Shown piece after piece: positions 38,338-47,531 of a stretch of 64,000 nt of DNA. The DNA lies in the NCBI GenBank assembly GCA_003212925.1, contig QCOL01000001.1, positions 1 through 64,000 on the forward strand, written 5' to 3'. The translations under genes and the position numbers were made by a program. The DNA comes from Pelagibacteraceae bacterium AG-430-P08 (lineage in GTDB: Bacteria > Pseudomonadota > Alphaproteobacteria > Pelagibacterales > Pelagibacteraceae). How positions within the stretch are numbered: position 1 is the stretch's first letter; each line of letters opens with the position of its first letter. The notes under the pieces are model-generated. The model made no database searches. It was not told the DNA's origin and worked only from the letters and a program-made list of their open reading frames with translations.

Positions 38338-38538
38338 TTAACCAGTTCCCCATTTAACCTTGTTCCAGATTCTCTCATGAAAATAGTAAAAAAAAAGTGG
38401 AACTATAGATCCAACACCGAGTATTCCTGCACCAGTGAATGTTCCAGTGTATATGTATCCAAAAATTACCCAATAAACAAAAATGATAAATCTCCAAGAA
38501 AAAGTTTTAGCTATTGATCTAATTTTTTTATCTGCCAT
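38338..38538 (-). CDS. DUF2061 family small membrane protein
   Basis: RSIAKTFSWRFIIFVYWVIFGYIYTGTFTGAGILGVGSIVPLFFYYFHERIWNKVKWG. Confidence 0.88.
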   Translation of the reverse strand: MADKKIRSIAKTFSWRFIIFVYWVIFGYIYTGTFTGAGILGVGSIVPLFFYYFHERIWNKVKWGTG

Positions 38539-38577
38539 AAAAAAAAAGAGGTGACTTCAGTCTCCCTCCATCACCTC
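38539..38577 (-). terminator. Terminator-like hairpin with T9 directly upstream of the DUF2061 start codon
   Basis: Minus strand GAGGTGA...TCACCTC (7-bp stem, 16-nt loop) followed by T9 then ATG (38538). Confidence 0.75.
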
Positions 38578-38641
38578 ACAAATATAGTTTAAATGATTCT
38601 TTACAGTTTTATGAACACTTTTTAGTTGAATCTTTCCCTTA

Positions 38642-40096
38642 TTAAATTTTTTGATCGTACTCACCAATCTTGCCAGTTTTCATTAATGTTTTATCAATGA
38701 ATTTAAAAATATTTAATTTTCTTTCATCAGAAGTAGGGCTTTCTGTTACTACAACTAATGAGGGTTTATTAGAGGATGCTCTAATTAAACCCCAAGAACC
38801 ATCTTCAAAAGAAAATCTAACTCCATTTACTGTTATAATTTCCTTTATTTCTTGATTATCTATTTTAATTTTTTGGTCTTTTATTTTTTTAAATTCCCTT
38901 ACCATTTCGTCAACTACATTGTATTTTTCCTCATCTTTACAAAAAGGCGCCATTGTTGGTGATTGGTAGGTAATTGGAAGTTCTTCAATTATTTCACTCA
39001 TTTTCTTATCTTGATTATTTAATAAGTGACAAACTTGAATTGCTGAATTAATTCCGTCGTCGTAACCATAACCTAATGGTTGATTGAAAAAAAAGTGCCC
39101 ACTTTTTTCAAATCCAGCCAAAGCTTTTTCGTTATGCACTTTTCTTTTGATGTGAGAATGACCTGTTTTCCAATATAAAGTTTCACATTGATTTTTGTTT
39201 AAAATTTTGTCAGTTGAATAAAGACCAGTAGATTTTACATCTACAATGAACTTTGAATTTTTATGTGAATTGGACAAATTTCTAGCGATCAATAAGCCTA
39301 TTTTATCAGAAAAGATTTCGTTTCCCTCATTATCAATTACACCAACTCGATCACCATCTCCATCAAAACCAAAACCAATATCAGCATTGTTTTCTTTTAC
39401 TGATTTAACAATTGCATGGAGCATTTCTAAATCTTCAGGGTTTGGATTATATTTTGGGAAATTCCAATCTAAATTACAGTCTAATTCTATTACTTCACAC
39501 CCAATACCTCTTAGTATATCAGGAGCAAAAATCCCTGCTGTACCATTACCACAAGCAACAACAGCTCTTATTTTCTTTTTTAACTTATTCTTACTTATTA
39601 AATCCTCTTTATAAATCTTATCAAAATCTCTAATTTGTTTTTCATTACCTTCACCTTTAGTAAAATTTTGGTTTAAAGTGATTTCTTTTAATTCTTTCAT
39701 TTCCTCAGGGGCATGGGTTAATCCTTTTTTGATGCCCATTTTTACTCCCGTCCAGCCGTTTTCATTATGACTAGCTGTTACCATAGCAACTGCATCAGCA
39801 TCTAAATTAAATTGTGCAAAATAAACCATTGGTGATAGAGATAAACCAACATCTTCAATGAAACACCCAGTCGATACTAAACCCTTTTTTAAAGCTGACT
39901 TTATTTTTTCGCTGTATGATCTGTAATCATGTCCAACTATTACTCTTGGGTTTTCTTTTTTAGTATGTTCTTTAATTTGAGTTCCTAGACCTTTTCCAAG
40001 ATTCGTGATTCCTGGCTCATTTATATCTTTTTCATAAATCCATCTTGCGTCATATTCCCTAAAGCCGAAGGGATCTATTTTTATTGATTGAGACAT
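38642..40096 (-). CDS. phosphomannomutase/phosphoglucomutase
   Basis: FREYDARWIYEKDINEPGI, AMVTASHNENGWTGVKMG, GFGFDGDGDRVGVIDNEGNEIFSDKIG, GFEKSGHFFF. Confidence 0.93.
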   Translation of the reverse strand: MSQSIKIDPFGFREYDARWIYEKDINEPGITNLGKGLGTQIKEHTKKENPRVIVGHDYRSYSEKIKSALKKGLVSTGCFIEDVGLSLSPMVYFAQFNLDADAVAMVTASHNENGWTGVKMGIKKGLTHAPEEMKELKEITLNQNFTKGEGNEKQIRDFDKIYKEDLISKNKLKKKIRAVVACGNGTAGIFAPDILRGIGCEVIELDCNLDWNFPKYNPNPEDLEMLHAIVKSVKENNADIGFGFDGDGDRVGVIDNEGNEIFSDKIGLLIARNLSNSHKNSKFIVDVKSTGLYSTDKILNKNQCETLYWKTGHSHIKRKVHNEKALAGFEKSGHFFFNQPLGYGYDDGINSAIQVCHLLNNQDKKMSEIIEELPITYQSPTMAPFCKDEEKYNVVDEMVREFKKIKDQKIKIDNQEIKEIITVNGVRFSFEDGSWGLIRASSNKPSLVVVTESPTSDERKLNIFKFIDKTLMKTGKIGEYDQKI

Positions 40097-40149
40097 GCTG
40101 TTAATTACTTACATTTTTTTGATTTTTATAGTTGAATTTTTTTTTCACT

Positions 40150-40164
40150 GTTCTATAAATGTTC
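40150..40164 (+). promoter_or_regulatory. Candidate alphaproteobacterial LexA (SOS) box
   Basis: GTTC-TATAAAT-GTTC, exact GTTC-N7-GTTC in the nrdA upstream region. Confidence 0.45.
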
Positions 40165-40206
40165 TGTTGATTTACATAATATTTAGTATATTAACACTCA
40201 GCGCAC

Positions 40207-40246
40207 ACAACATATAGTTGTTTTCGCTATATTAACAAGATATAAT
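40207..40246 (+). promoter_or_regulatory. Candidate nrdA promoter with overlapping palindrome (NrdR-box-like)
   Basis: Palindrome ACAAC-ATATA-GTTGT (40207-40221); -35 TTGTTT (40218-40223), 17-bp spacer, -10 TATAAT (40241-40246); ATG at 40255. Confidence 0.6.
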
Positions 40247-40254
40247 AACAAAAA

Positions 40255-42195
40255 ATGAATAAAATACTATCGCAGGCATTAAAGAAAGCTGTCTCTGAAT
40301 TAAGCCCTGAGGTTAAAGAAGTCCAAAAAAGCAATAGACCAGATTTATTCTCTTTAAATAATGAAACTGAGCTGTTTCAAAATGATAAAGGCATAATAAT
40401 TAAAATTGACCGATCAAAAGATACAAACTTAACTGATTTTGGTAAGGCAACTTTAAAAGACAGATATCTTGGTCACAACGAATCTTTTCAAGATTTATTT
40501 GCGAGAGTAGCTAGTACTTATGCTGATGATAATTTACATGCGCAAAGAATTTATAATTATATTAGTAATCTTTGGTTCATGCCAGCTACACCGGTTTTAT
40601 CTAATGGTGGAACTAAAAGAGGATTACCAATTTCATGTTTTTTAAACGAAGCATCTGATAGCTTGGGTGGCATTTTAGATCTTTGGAGCGAAAATGTTTG
40701 GTTAGCTGCAAAAGGTGGAGGTATAGGAAGTTATTGGGGCAACCTAAGATCAATAGGTGAAAAGATAGGAAGAGTTGGAAAGACTTCAGGAATTATTCCT
40801 TTTATAAAAGTTATGGACTCATTAACTATGGCAATAAGCCAAGGTTCTTTAAGAAGAGGGTCTGCAGCATGTTACCTTCCAATAGATCATCCTGAAATAG
40901 AAGAGTTTATGGAAATGAGAAGACCTACAGGCGGTGATCCAAATAGAAAAGCATTAAACTTACACCATGGTGTTTTAGTTTCGGACGCATTTATGCGAGC
41001 TGTAGAAAATGATGAACAATGGGCATTAAAGAGTCCAGTTGACGGAACTGTTCAGCAAACTTTATCTGCTAGAAATTTATGGATTAGACTATTAACTGCA
41101 AGAATTGAAACAGGTGAGCCTTACATCATTTATATTGATACAGTTAACAGACAAATTCCACAACATCATAAGTTAGCAAATCTTACTGTTAAGACCTCAA
41201 ATCTTTGCAGTGAGATAACATTACCTACTGGTTTAGACAAAGATGGAAGAGATAGAACCGCTGTTTGTTGTTTGTCTTCGTTAAATTTAGAAAAATATGA
41301 TGAGTGGAAAGATGATCCAGATATGATCGGAGATGTGATGAGATTTTTAGATAATGTCTTATCCGATTTCATTAAAAAAGCGCCTGAACAATTTAAAGAC
41401 GCAAAATACTCAGCTGAAAGAGAGAGAAGCGTTGGGTTAGGAGTAATGGGCTTTCATTCTTTTTTACAGAAAAAAAGAATTCCACTTGAGTCTGTGATGG
41501 CAAAGTCATGGAATAAAAAGATTTTTAAAAATATTCATGAAAAAGTAAATCAAGCCTCAAAAGATTTAGCTGAGGAAAGAGGTGCATGTCCTGATGCTGC
41601 AGAATATGGTTTTAACGAAAGATTCTCAAATAAAACTGCAATAGCACCAACAGCATCTATATCAATTATTTGTGGTGGAGCATCACCAGGAGTAGAACCT
41701 ATTGCGGCTAATAGCTATACTCACAAAACTTTATCAGGATCTTTCAATGTCAGAAATAGATATCTTGAGGAGATTTTAGAAAGTCACGGCAAGAATGATG
41801 ATGAAACATGGTCAACAATAACTACTAATCAAGGTTCAGTTTCACATCTAAATTTTTTAACTGATTTAGAAAAAGATGTTTTCAAAACTGCATTTGAATT
41901 AAATCAGAAATGGATTATAGAGCTGAGTGGTGATAGAACGCCATTTATTTCTCAAGCACAATCTGTCAACTTATTTTTGCCAGCAGATATTCATAAAAAA
42001 GAATTACATAGAATTCATTTTGATGCATGGAAAAAAGGTCTGAAAAGCCTTTATTACTGCAGATCAAAATCAATTCAAAGAGCTGAAAATATCAATAATG
42101 CTCAATCAACTGATATTACAGCCAATGTATATAAATCTAAAAATCAACAAACTAACGAGGAACAAGAATACGAGGAGTGTTTATCATGTCAGTAG
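40255..42195 (+). CDS. nrdA: ribonucleoside-diphosphate reductase, alpha subunit
   Basis: MPATPVLSNGGTKRGLPISCFLNE, AAKGGGIGSYWGNLRSIGE, CSEITLP, C-terminal CLSCQ. Confidence 0.95.
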   Translation: MNKILSQALKKAVSELSPEVKEVQKSNRPDLFSLNNETELFQNDKGIIIKIDRSKDTNLTDFGKATLKDRYLGHNESFQDLFARVASTYADDNLHAQRIYNYISNLWFMPATPVLSNGGTKRGLPISCFLNEASDSLGGILDLWSENVWLAAKGGGIGSYWGNLRSIGEKIGRVGKTSGIIPFIKVMDSLTMAISQGSLRRGSAACYLPIDHPEIEEFMEMRRPTGGDPNRKALNLHHGVLVSDAFMRAVENDEQWALKSPVDGTVQQTLSARNLWIRLLTARIETGEPYIIYIDTVNRQIPQHHKLANLTVKTSNLCSEITLPTGLDKDGRDRTAVCCLSSLNLEKYDEWKDDPDMIGDVMRFLDNVLSDFIKKAPEQFKDAKYSAERERSVGLGVMGFHSFLQKKRIPLESVMAKSWNKKIFKNIHEKVNQASKDLAEERGACPDAAEYGFNERFSNKTAIAPTASISIICGGASPGVEPIAANSYTHKTLSGSFNVRNRYLEEILESHGKNDDETWSTITTNQGSVSHLNFLTDLEKDVFKTAFELNQKWIIELSGDRTPFISQAQSVNLFLPADIHKKELHRIHFDAWKKGLKSLYYCRSKSIQRAENINNAQSTDITANVYKSKNQQTNEEQEYEECLSCQ

Positions 42196-43202
42196 TAGAG
42201 AAAATCAAAGTAGAAAAAAAAGAAATTATCCAACCAAAAAAAATGGGTCTTTTAGTTGAAAATCCAGTTTACAAACCTTTTAGATATCCATGGTGTTATG
42301 ATGCGTGGTTAACGCAACAAAGAATTCATTGGTTACCTGAAGAGGTGCCACTTGGTGATGATGTTAGAGACTGGCAGAAAAATTTATCACAACCTGAAAA
42401 AAATCTTTTAACTCAAATTTTTAGATTTTTCACACAAGCTGATGTTGAAGTTAATAACTGTTACTTAAGACATTACACAACCGTTTTTAAACCAACTGAA
42501 GTTTTAATGATGATGACAGCTTTTGCTGCAATGGAAACGGTTCATGTTGCTGCTTATTCTCATTTATTAGATACTATTGGAATGCCAGAGTCAGAATACT
42601 CTGCATTCATGAAGTATAAAGAAATGAAAGATAAATATGACTACATGCAAGGGTTTAATGTTAACTCAAAAGAAGATATTGCTAAAACAGTTGCAGTCTT
42701 TAGTGCTTTCACTGAAGGTTTACAATTATTTGCAAGTTTTGCGATCCTTTTAAATTTCCCAAGACATAATAAGATGAAAGGAATGGGACAAATAGTTACT
42801 TGGTCTGTAAGAGATGAAACTCTTCACTGCAATTCTATGATTAGAATTTTTAAAGAATTCATCAAAGAGAATCCAGAAATCTGGACACCAAAATTGAAAA
42901 AAGAATTATATGAAGCTTGCAGAACTATTATTGAACATGAGGATGCCTTTATAGATTTAGCTTTTGAAATGGGTCCAATGGAAGGATTAACTGCAAAAGA
43001 GGTAAAAGACTATATTAGATTTATTGGTAATAGAAGACTAGTTCAATTAGGCTTGGAACCAATTTATGATGTACAAAAAAATCCTCTTGGATGGTTAGAT
43101 ACAATGTTAAATGCAGTTGAGCATATGAATTTCTTTGAAGGTCGTGCAACAGAGTATTCTAAAGCATCTACACAGGGAACTTGGGTCGAAGCTTTTAGTT
43201 AA
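42186..43202 (+). CDS. nrdB: ribonucleoside-diphosphate reductase, beta subunit
   Basis: DVEVNNCYLRHYTTVF, AAMETVHVAAYSHLLDTIG, WSVRDETLHCNSMIRIF; internal Met (MSVVEK) taken as start. Confidence 0.95.
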   Translation: MSVVEKIKVEKKEIIQPKKMGLLVENPVYKPFRYPWCYDAWLTQQRIHWLPEEVPLGDDVRDWQKNLSQPEKNLLTQIFRFFTQADVEVNNCYLRHYTTVFKPTEVLMMMTAFAAMETVHVAAYSHLLDTIGMPESEYSAFMKYKEMKDKYDYMQGFNVNSKEDIAKTVAVFSAFTEGLQLFASFAILLNFPRHNKMKGMGQIVTWSVRDETLHCNSMIRIFKEFIKENPEIWTPKLKKELYEACRTIIEHEDAFIDLAFEMGPMEGLTAKEVKDYIRFIGNRRLVQLGLEPIYDVQKNPLGWLDTMLNAVEHMNFFEGRATEYSKASTQGTWVEAFS

Positions 43203-44327
43203 TTATCTTTGATTTAATTGTAAAACTTTTCTGTGCTTGTTACCTTTGTAACTTGCAAGAGGTCTGATCAGTTTATTTGCAGCATGTTGCTCCATTATAT
43301 GTGCTGACCAACCAGTTATTCTTGAAATGACAAATATCGGTGTGAAAAAATCTGTGTCAAAACCCATTAAATGATATGTCGGGCCTGTAGGGTAATCCAC
43401 ATTTGGATGAATGTTTTTTCTCTCAATCATCACTTTTTCAACAATGTCATAAATTTTTTCAAATTTTTTATCTTTTTTAATTTTTGCTACTTTAGCAAAA
43501 TATTTTCTCATTGTAGGAACTCTTGAGTCTCCACTTTTGTAAACTCTATGACCAAAACCCATAATAACTTCTTTATTGTCTAATGCATCATTTATCCATT
43601 TAAGAGCATTTCCAGGATCCTTAATTTTATTCATCATATGCATCACTTCTTCATTTGCTCCTCCATGTAATGGACCTTTTAAACTTGCTATTGCTCCAGT
43701 AATTGCACCATGAATATCAGATAAACTGCTGGTAATAGTTCTTGCAGTAAATGTTGAGACATTAAAGCTATGCTCTGCATACAATATTAAAGATACATCA
43801 AAAGCTTTTACTATTTCTTTTTGAGGAACTTTTCCAAAACACATATAAAAAAAGTTTTCTGCTATATTTAAATTTTTTTTGGGTTTGATAATTTTTTTCC
43901 CTTTTCTAATTCTGTAGAAAGCAGCTAATGCAGTAGGAGTTTTTGCGAGGATTCTAATTGCTTTTCTCATATTTGCTTCAGGAGAGGAGTCGGTTGTTTC
44001 TTTATCCTCTAAACCCATAATACTTACTGCGGTTCTGGCCACATCCATAGGATGGGATTTTTTAGGCATTTTTTTTATAACTGAATATAAATCTTTTGAT
44101 AATTCTCTATTATTTTTCTCTTCCTTTTCAAATTTTCTAAGCTGGATAGTATTGGGCAAATCTTTATTTAAAATAAGATAAGCAACCTCCTCAAATCTAC
44201 AATATTCACAAAGATCTTGAGCAGCATAACCTCTATAAGTAAGAGAGTTTATTTCAGGCATTACTTTTGAGACTTCTGTCTCGTCTACAACAATTCCTAA
44301 TAAGCCTTTTTTAATATCATCACTCAT
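43203..44327 (-). CDS. prpC: 2-methylcitrate/citrate synthase
   Basis: LLGIVVDETEVSKVMPEINSLTYRGYAAQDLCEYC, GPLHGGANEEVMHMM, MGFGHRVYKSGDSRVPTMRKYF; adjacent to prpB and prpD. Confidence 0.92.
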   Translation of the reverse strand: MSDDIKKGLLGIVVDETEVSKVMPEINSLTYRGYAAQDLCEYCRFEEVAYLILNKDLPNTIQLRKFEKEEKNNRELSKDLYSVIKKMPKKSHPMDVARTAVSIMGLEDKETTDSSPEANMRKAIRILAKTPTALAAFYRIRKGKKIIKPKKNLNIAENFFYMCFGKVPQKEIVKAFDVSLILYAEHSFNVSTFTARTITSSLSDIHGAITGAIASLKGPLHGGANEEVMHMMNKIKDPGNALKWINDALDNKEVIMGFGHRVYKSGDSRVPTMRKYFAKVAKIKKDKKFEKIYDIVEKVMIERKNIHPNVDYPTGPTYHLMGFDTDFFTPIFVISRITGWSAHIMEQHAANKLIRPLASYKGNKHRKVLQLNQR

Positions 44328-45223
44328 TATTCGTGACCATCAGTGTTAAAGTTATAAATTTTTTCATCCAAACTATTATATTTCTCATAATCCACAAGAT
44401 CATATAAACGCTTTCTAGTTTGCATTTTATCAATAATGTTGTTTTGATGTCCATTTGCATAAATGTCCCTCAAACCATCCTCAACATTTTTCATTGCTAA
44501 CCTTTGAGTTGTAACAGGATAAATAACTATATTGTAACCCAGTTCTTCTAGTTGTTTATAATTTAATAATTTAGTCTTTCCAAATTCAGTCATATTGGCT
44601 AACAAATAACACGATAATTCTTTTCTAACTTTTTCAAAATCCTTTTCATCATGAAGAGCCTCAGGAAAAATAATTTCTGCTCCAGCATCGATATATGCTT
44701 TACATCTCTCGATCATTTTATCAATGCCCTCAACACTTTTTGCATCAGATCTTGCAATAATCTTAAAATTTTCATCTTTTTTAGTTGAAACACATTCTTT
44801 AATTTTTTTCACCATTGCATCAGTAGATATCAATTCTTTATTATCCAGGTGCCCACATCTTTTTCTTTCAATTTGATCTTCTATATGAACCCCAGTAATT
44901 CCGAACTCCTCAAAAGTTTCTATGGTTTCCTTGCAAGATTTAAATCCTGTATCTATATCTACAATGGTAGGAAGGTTTGTAACTCTAGAGATTAAATATG
45001 ACCGCGTACTAACATCTTGCAGTGTAGTTAATCCAATATCTGGAAATCCAAGATCATTTGCCATAACACCTCCTGAAACATAAACGGCATCATAACCAAT
45101 TTCCTCAATTAATTTTGCTGTTAAAGGATTATAAGCACCAGGAACTCTTAATATTTTTTTTGATTTTAATTTCTCTGTAAAATCTTTTCTTTTTTGAATT
45201 GGTTCTTTTTCAACAAAATGCAT
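44327..45223 (-). CDS. prpB: methylisocitrate lyase
   Basis: VPGAYNPLTAKLIEEIGYDAVYVSGGVMANDLGFPDIGLTTL, VDIDTGF, VHIEDQIERKRCGHLDNKELIS. Confidence 0.95.
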   Translation of the reverse strand: MHFVEKEPIQKRKDFTEKLKSKKILRVPGAYNPLTAKLIEEIGYDAVYVSGGVMANDLGFPDIGLTTLQDVSTRSYLISRVTNLPTIVDIDTGFKSCKETIETFEEFGITGVHIEDQIERKRCGHLDNKELISTDAMVKKIKECVSTKKDENFKIIARSDAKSVEGIDKMIERCKAYIDAGAEIIFPEALHDEKDFEKVRKELSCYLLANMTEFGKTKLLNYKQLEELGYNIVIYPVTTQRLAMKNVEDGLRDIYANGHQNNIIDKMQTRKRLYDLVDYEKYNSLDEKIYNFNTDGHE

Positions 45224-46725
45224 TAAAAAATTCCTTTTTTAAAATTTCGTTTAATCTTGCTTTTTTTTACAACAATATTCAATTTATCTAATTGACCTGA
45301 CTTTAGATTTCTCAAATTTTGCACTGTCTTTAAAAATCTTTCAATTTCTTTTTTATCTAATATATCCTCAGTAAGTGTTAAAAATTTGTTTATATAGTTT
45401 TTTCTCTTGAATGGTCGTGAACCATAAGGATGAGCATCAGCAACTCCTTGTTCCTCACTAATTTTTTTTCCATTTTTAAGTGTTATTGTGACTTTTGCAC
45501 CAAAAGCCTTTTTACTAGGGTTTGGATCATGATATCTTTTGGTCCATTTTTTATCCTCATGCGTTTTAATTGATCTCCATATTTTAATTGTACTTTTTCT
45601 TTTTGCTCTTGCTTTCGAATAAGATTTGACATGATGCCAATTCCCATCTTCTAGTGCTACAGCAAAAATATACATTATTGAATGATCTAATGTTTCCCTA
45701 CTTGCATTTGGATCCATTTTTTGGGGATCATTTGCACCTGTACCAATTACATAATGAGTATGATGACTGGTATAGATATCAATTTTCCTAATTTGATTTA
45801 GATTTGATACTTTCTTTCTAAGTTTTTTTGCAAGATCAATTAACGCTTGAGATTGATATTCTGCAGAATATTCTTTTGTGTAAGTTTCAAGTATAGCTTT
45901 TTTAGTCTCGTTTTTTTTTGGAAGAGAAACTTTATATGAAGCTTTTTTTCCATCTAAAATTCTTGCTATTACACTATCTTCACCTTCATAAATTGGACTT
46001 GGAGCACCTTCGCCACGCATAACTCTATCAACAGCTTCGATTGCAAGTTTACCAGCATGTGCTGGAGCATAAGCTTTCCAACTGGAGATTTCTCCTTTTC
46101 TAGACTGTCTAGTTGAAATGGTTGTATGAAGAGCTTGTTGAACAGCTTGATAGATCGTTTCTGTATTTAGTCTTAACAACGATCCAATACCAGCAGCAAC
46201 ACTTGGTCCTAAGTGAGCAATGTGGTCTACTTTATGTTTATGTAAACAAATTCCTTTTACCAGATTAACTTGCACTTCATAGGCAGTAATTATCCCTCTT
46301 AAAAGATCTAATCCACTTTTTTTATTTTGTTGTGCAACACTTATAATTGGTGGAATATTATCACCAGGATGACTGTAATCAGCTGCTAAAAATGTGTCAT
46401 GAAAATCAAGTTCTCTTACAGCTGTTCCATTGCTCCATGCCGCCCATTCACAATCATATTTTAATTTACTATCAACTCCAAATAAAGTTGCTCCATTTTT
46501 TTTAAAATGCTTTAGAGCCATTTCTCTAGATGAAATAACTGGACGTCTGTTTAAGGATGCTATTGCAACTGAAGCATTATCAATAATTCTATTAATCACC
46601 ATTTCTATTGCGTCTTTATCTAATTTCGCATTATCACTAGCAATTTCAGCGATTTTCCAAGCTAGTTGTTTTTTTTTGGGTAAGTGAACTTTAGATGGGA
46701 AAACTTTTACGTTATGTATGATCAA
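45223..46725 (-). CDS. prpD: MmgE/PrpD family 2-methylcitrate dehydratase
   Basis: [72 protein letters not shown] start preceded by AGGAG. Confidence 0.93.
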   Translation of the reverse strand: MIIHNVKVFPSKVHLPKKKQLAWKIAEIASDNAKLDKDAIEMVINRIIDNASVAIASLNRRPVISSREMALKHFKKNGATLFGVDSKLKYDCEWAAWSNGTAVRELDFHDTFLAADYSHPGDNIPPIISVAQQNKKSGLDLLRGIITAYEVQVNLVKGICLHKHKVDHIAHLGPSVAAGIGSLLRLNTETIYQAVQQALHTTISTRQSRKGEISSWKAYAPAHAGKLAIEAVDRVMRGEGAPSPIYEGEDSVIARILDGKKASYKVSLPKKNETKKAILETYTKEYSAEYQSQALIDLAKKLRKKVSNLNQIRKIDIYTSHHTHYVIGTGANDPQKMDPNASRETLDHSIMYIFAVALEDGNWHHVKSYSKARAKRKSTIKIWRSIKTHEDKKWTKRYHDPNPSKKAFGAKVTITLKNGKKISEEQGVADAHPYGSRPFKRKNYINKFLTLTEDILDKKEIERFLKTVQNLRNLKSGQLDKLNIVVKKSKIKRNFKKGIF

Positions 46726-46776
46726 ATTAACTCCTAATAGAAAACTGTTCTAATAGTTAAAAAAAAATAATCAATA

Positions 46777-47460
46777 TTAAAGATATTTTGTTACGATTTT
46801 TTCAATACCAATAAAGTCTTTTATTAAGTGATTATGGTAAATTTCAGTAGTATTTTTTTCTGTATAACCATCCTCAAGTAAAATAACTGGAATTCCCGCA
46901 GCTTTTGCTGCGTTAGCATCTGTTTCACTATCGCCAATCATCAAAGTTTTTTTAAGATCTCCATCTAAAATTTCAACTACAGAGGTTAAATGTCTAGGAT
47001 CAGGCTTACAATAATCAAATGTATTGTGACCTGCTACATATTCAAAAAAATCGTAAATTCCAATTTTTTTTAAAAGATCAATTGCAAGATGTTCTTGTTT
47101 ATTTGTACAAACACCCATTGAAATTTTTTTTTCCTTAGACCAGATTAAAAAATCTTTTACACCATCAATTAGTTTACTTTCATTAACAATATTTTTTCCA
47201 TAATAATCTACAAACTCTTTAACCATTTCTTTTTTGATTTTTTCATCTTGAACTTTTCCAAATTCTTTTTTAGCCTGACCCCATATTGAGCGACCAAGCA
47301 TAGCACCAGCTCCTTGACCCACCAAGTTTCTTATTTCCTCGGTAGATTTTGTAGGATATCCAAATTTATTCATTACATAATTGTGGGCTCTCATCAAGTC
47401 TGGGGCTGTATCTACTAAAGTGCCATCTAAATCAAAAAGAATTGTGTAAATTTGTTTCAT
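46777..47460 (-). CDS. gph: HAD hydrolase, phosphoglycolate phosphatase-like
   Basis: ILFDLDGTLVDTAPDLMRAHNYVM, MGVCTNKQEHLAIDLLKKIGI, KTLMIGDSETDANAAKAAGIPVILLEDGY. Confidence 0.9.
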   Translation of the reverse strand: MKQIYTILFDLDGTLVDTAPDLMRAHNYVMNKFGYPTKSTEEIRNLVGQGAGAMLGRSIWGQAKKEFGKVQDEKIKKEMVKEFVDYYGKNIVNESKLIDGVKDFLIWSKEKKISMGVCTNKQEHLAIDLLKKIGIYDFFEYVAGHNTFDYCKPDPRHLTSVVEILDGDLKKTLMIGDSETDANAAKAAGIPVILLEDGYTEKNTTEIYHNHLIKDFIGIEKIVTKYL

Positions 47461-47531
47461 AAATAAAAGTATTTTTAAGAAATATTTTGTGAATTAAGTA
47501 AGATATATACTTAATGTAATTAATTTTCTAG

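Noticed and set aside
38578-38641. Possible riboswitch upstream of DUF2061
   Set aside because: Only a weak GATTC/GAATC pairing beyond the terminator hairpin; I cannot match it to any riboswitch consensus.
39246-39614. 122-aa plus-strand ORF (and 39412-39633)
   Set aside because: Entirely antisense to the strongly supported phosphomannomutase gene; Ser/Pro/Ile-rich translation typical of a shadow ORF.
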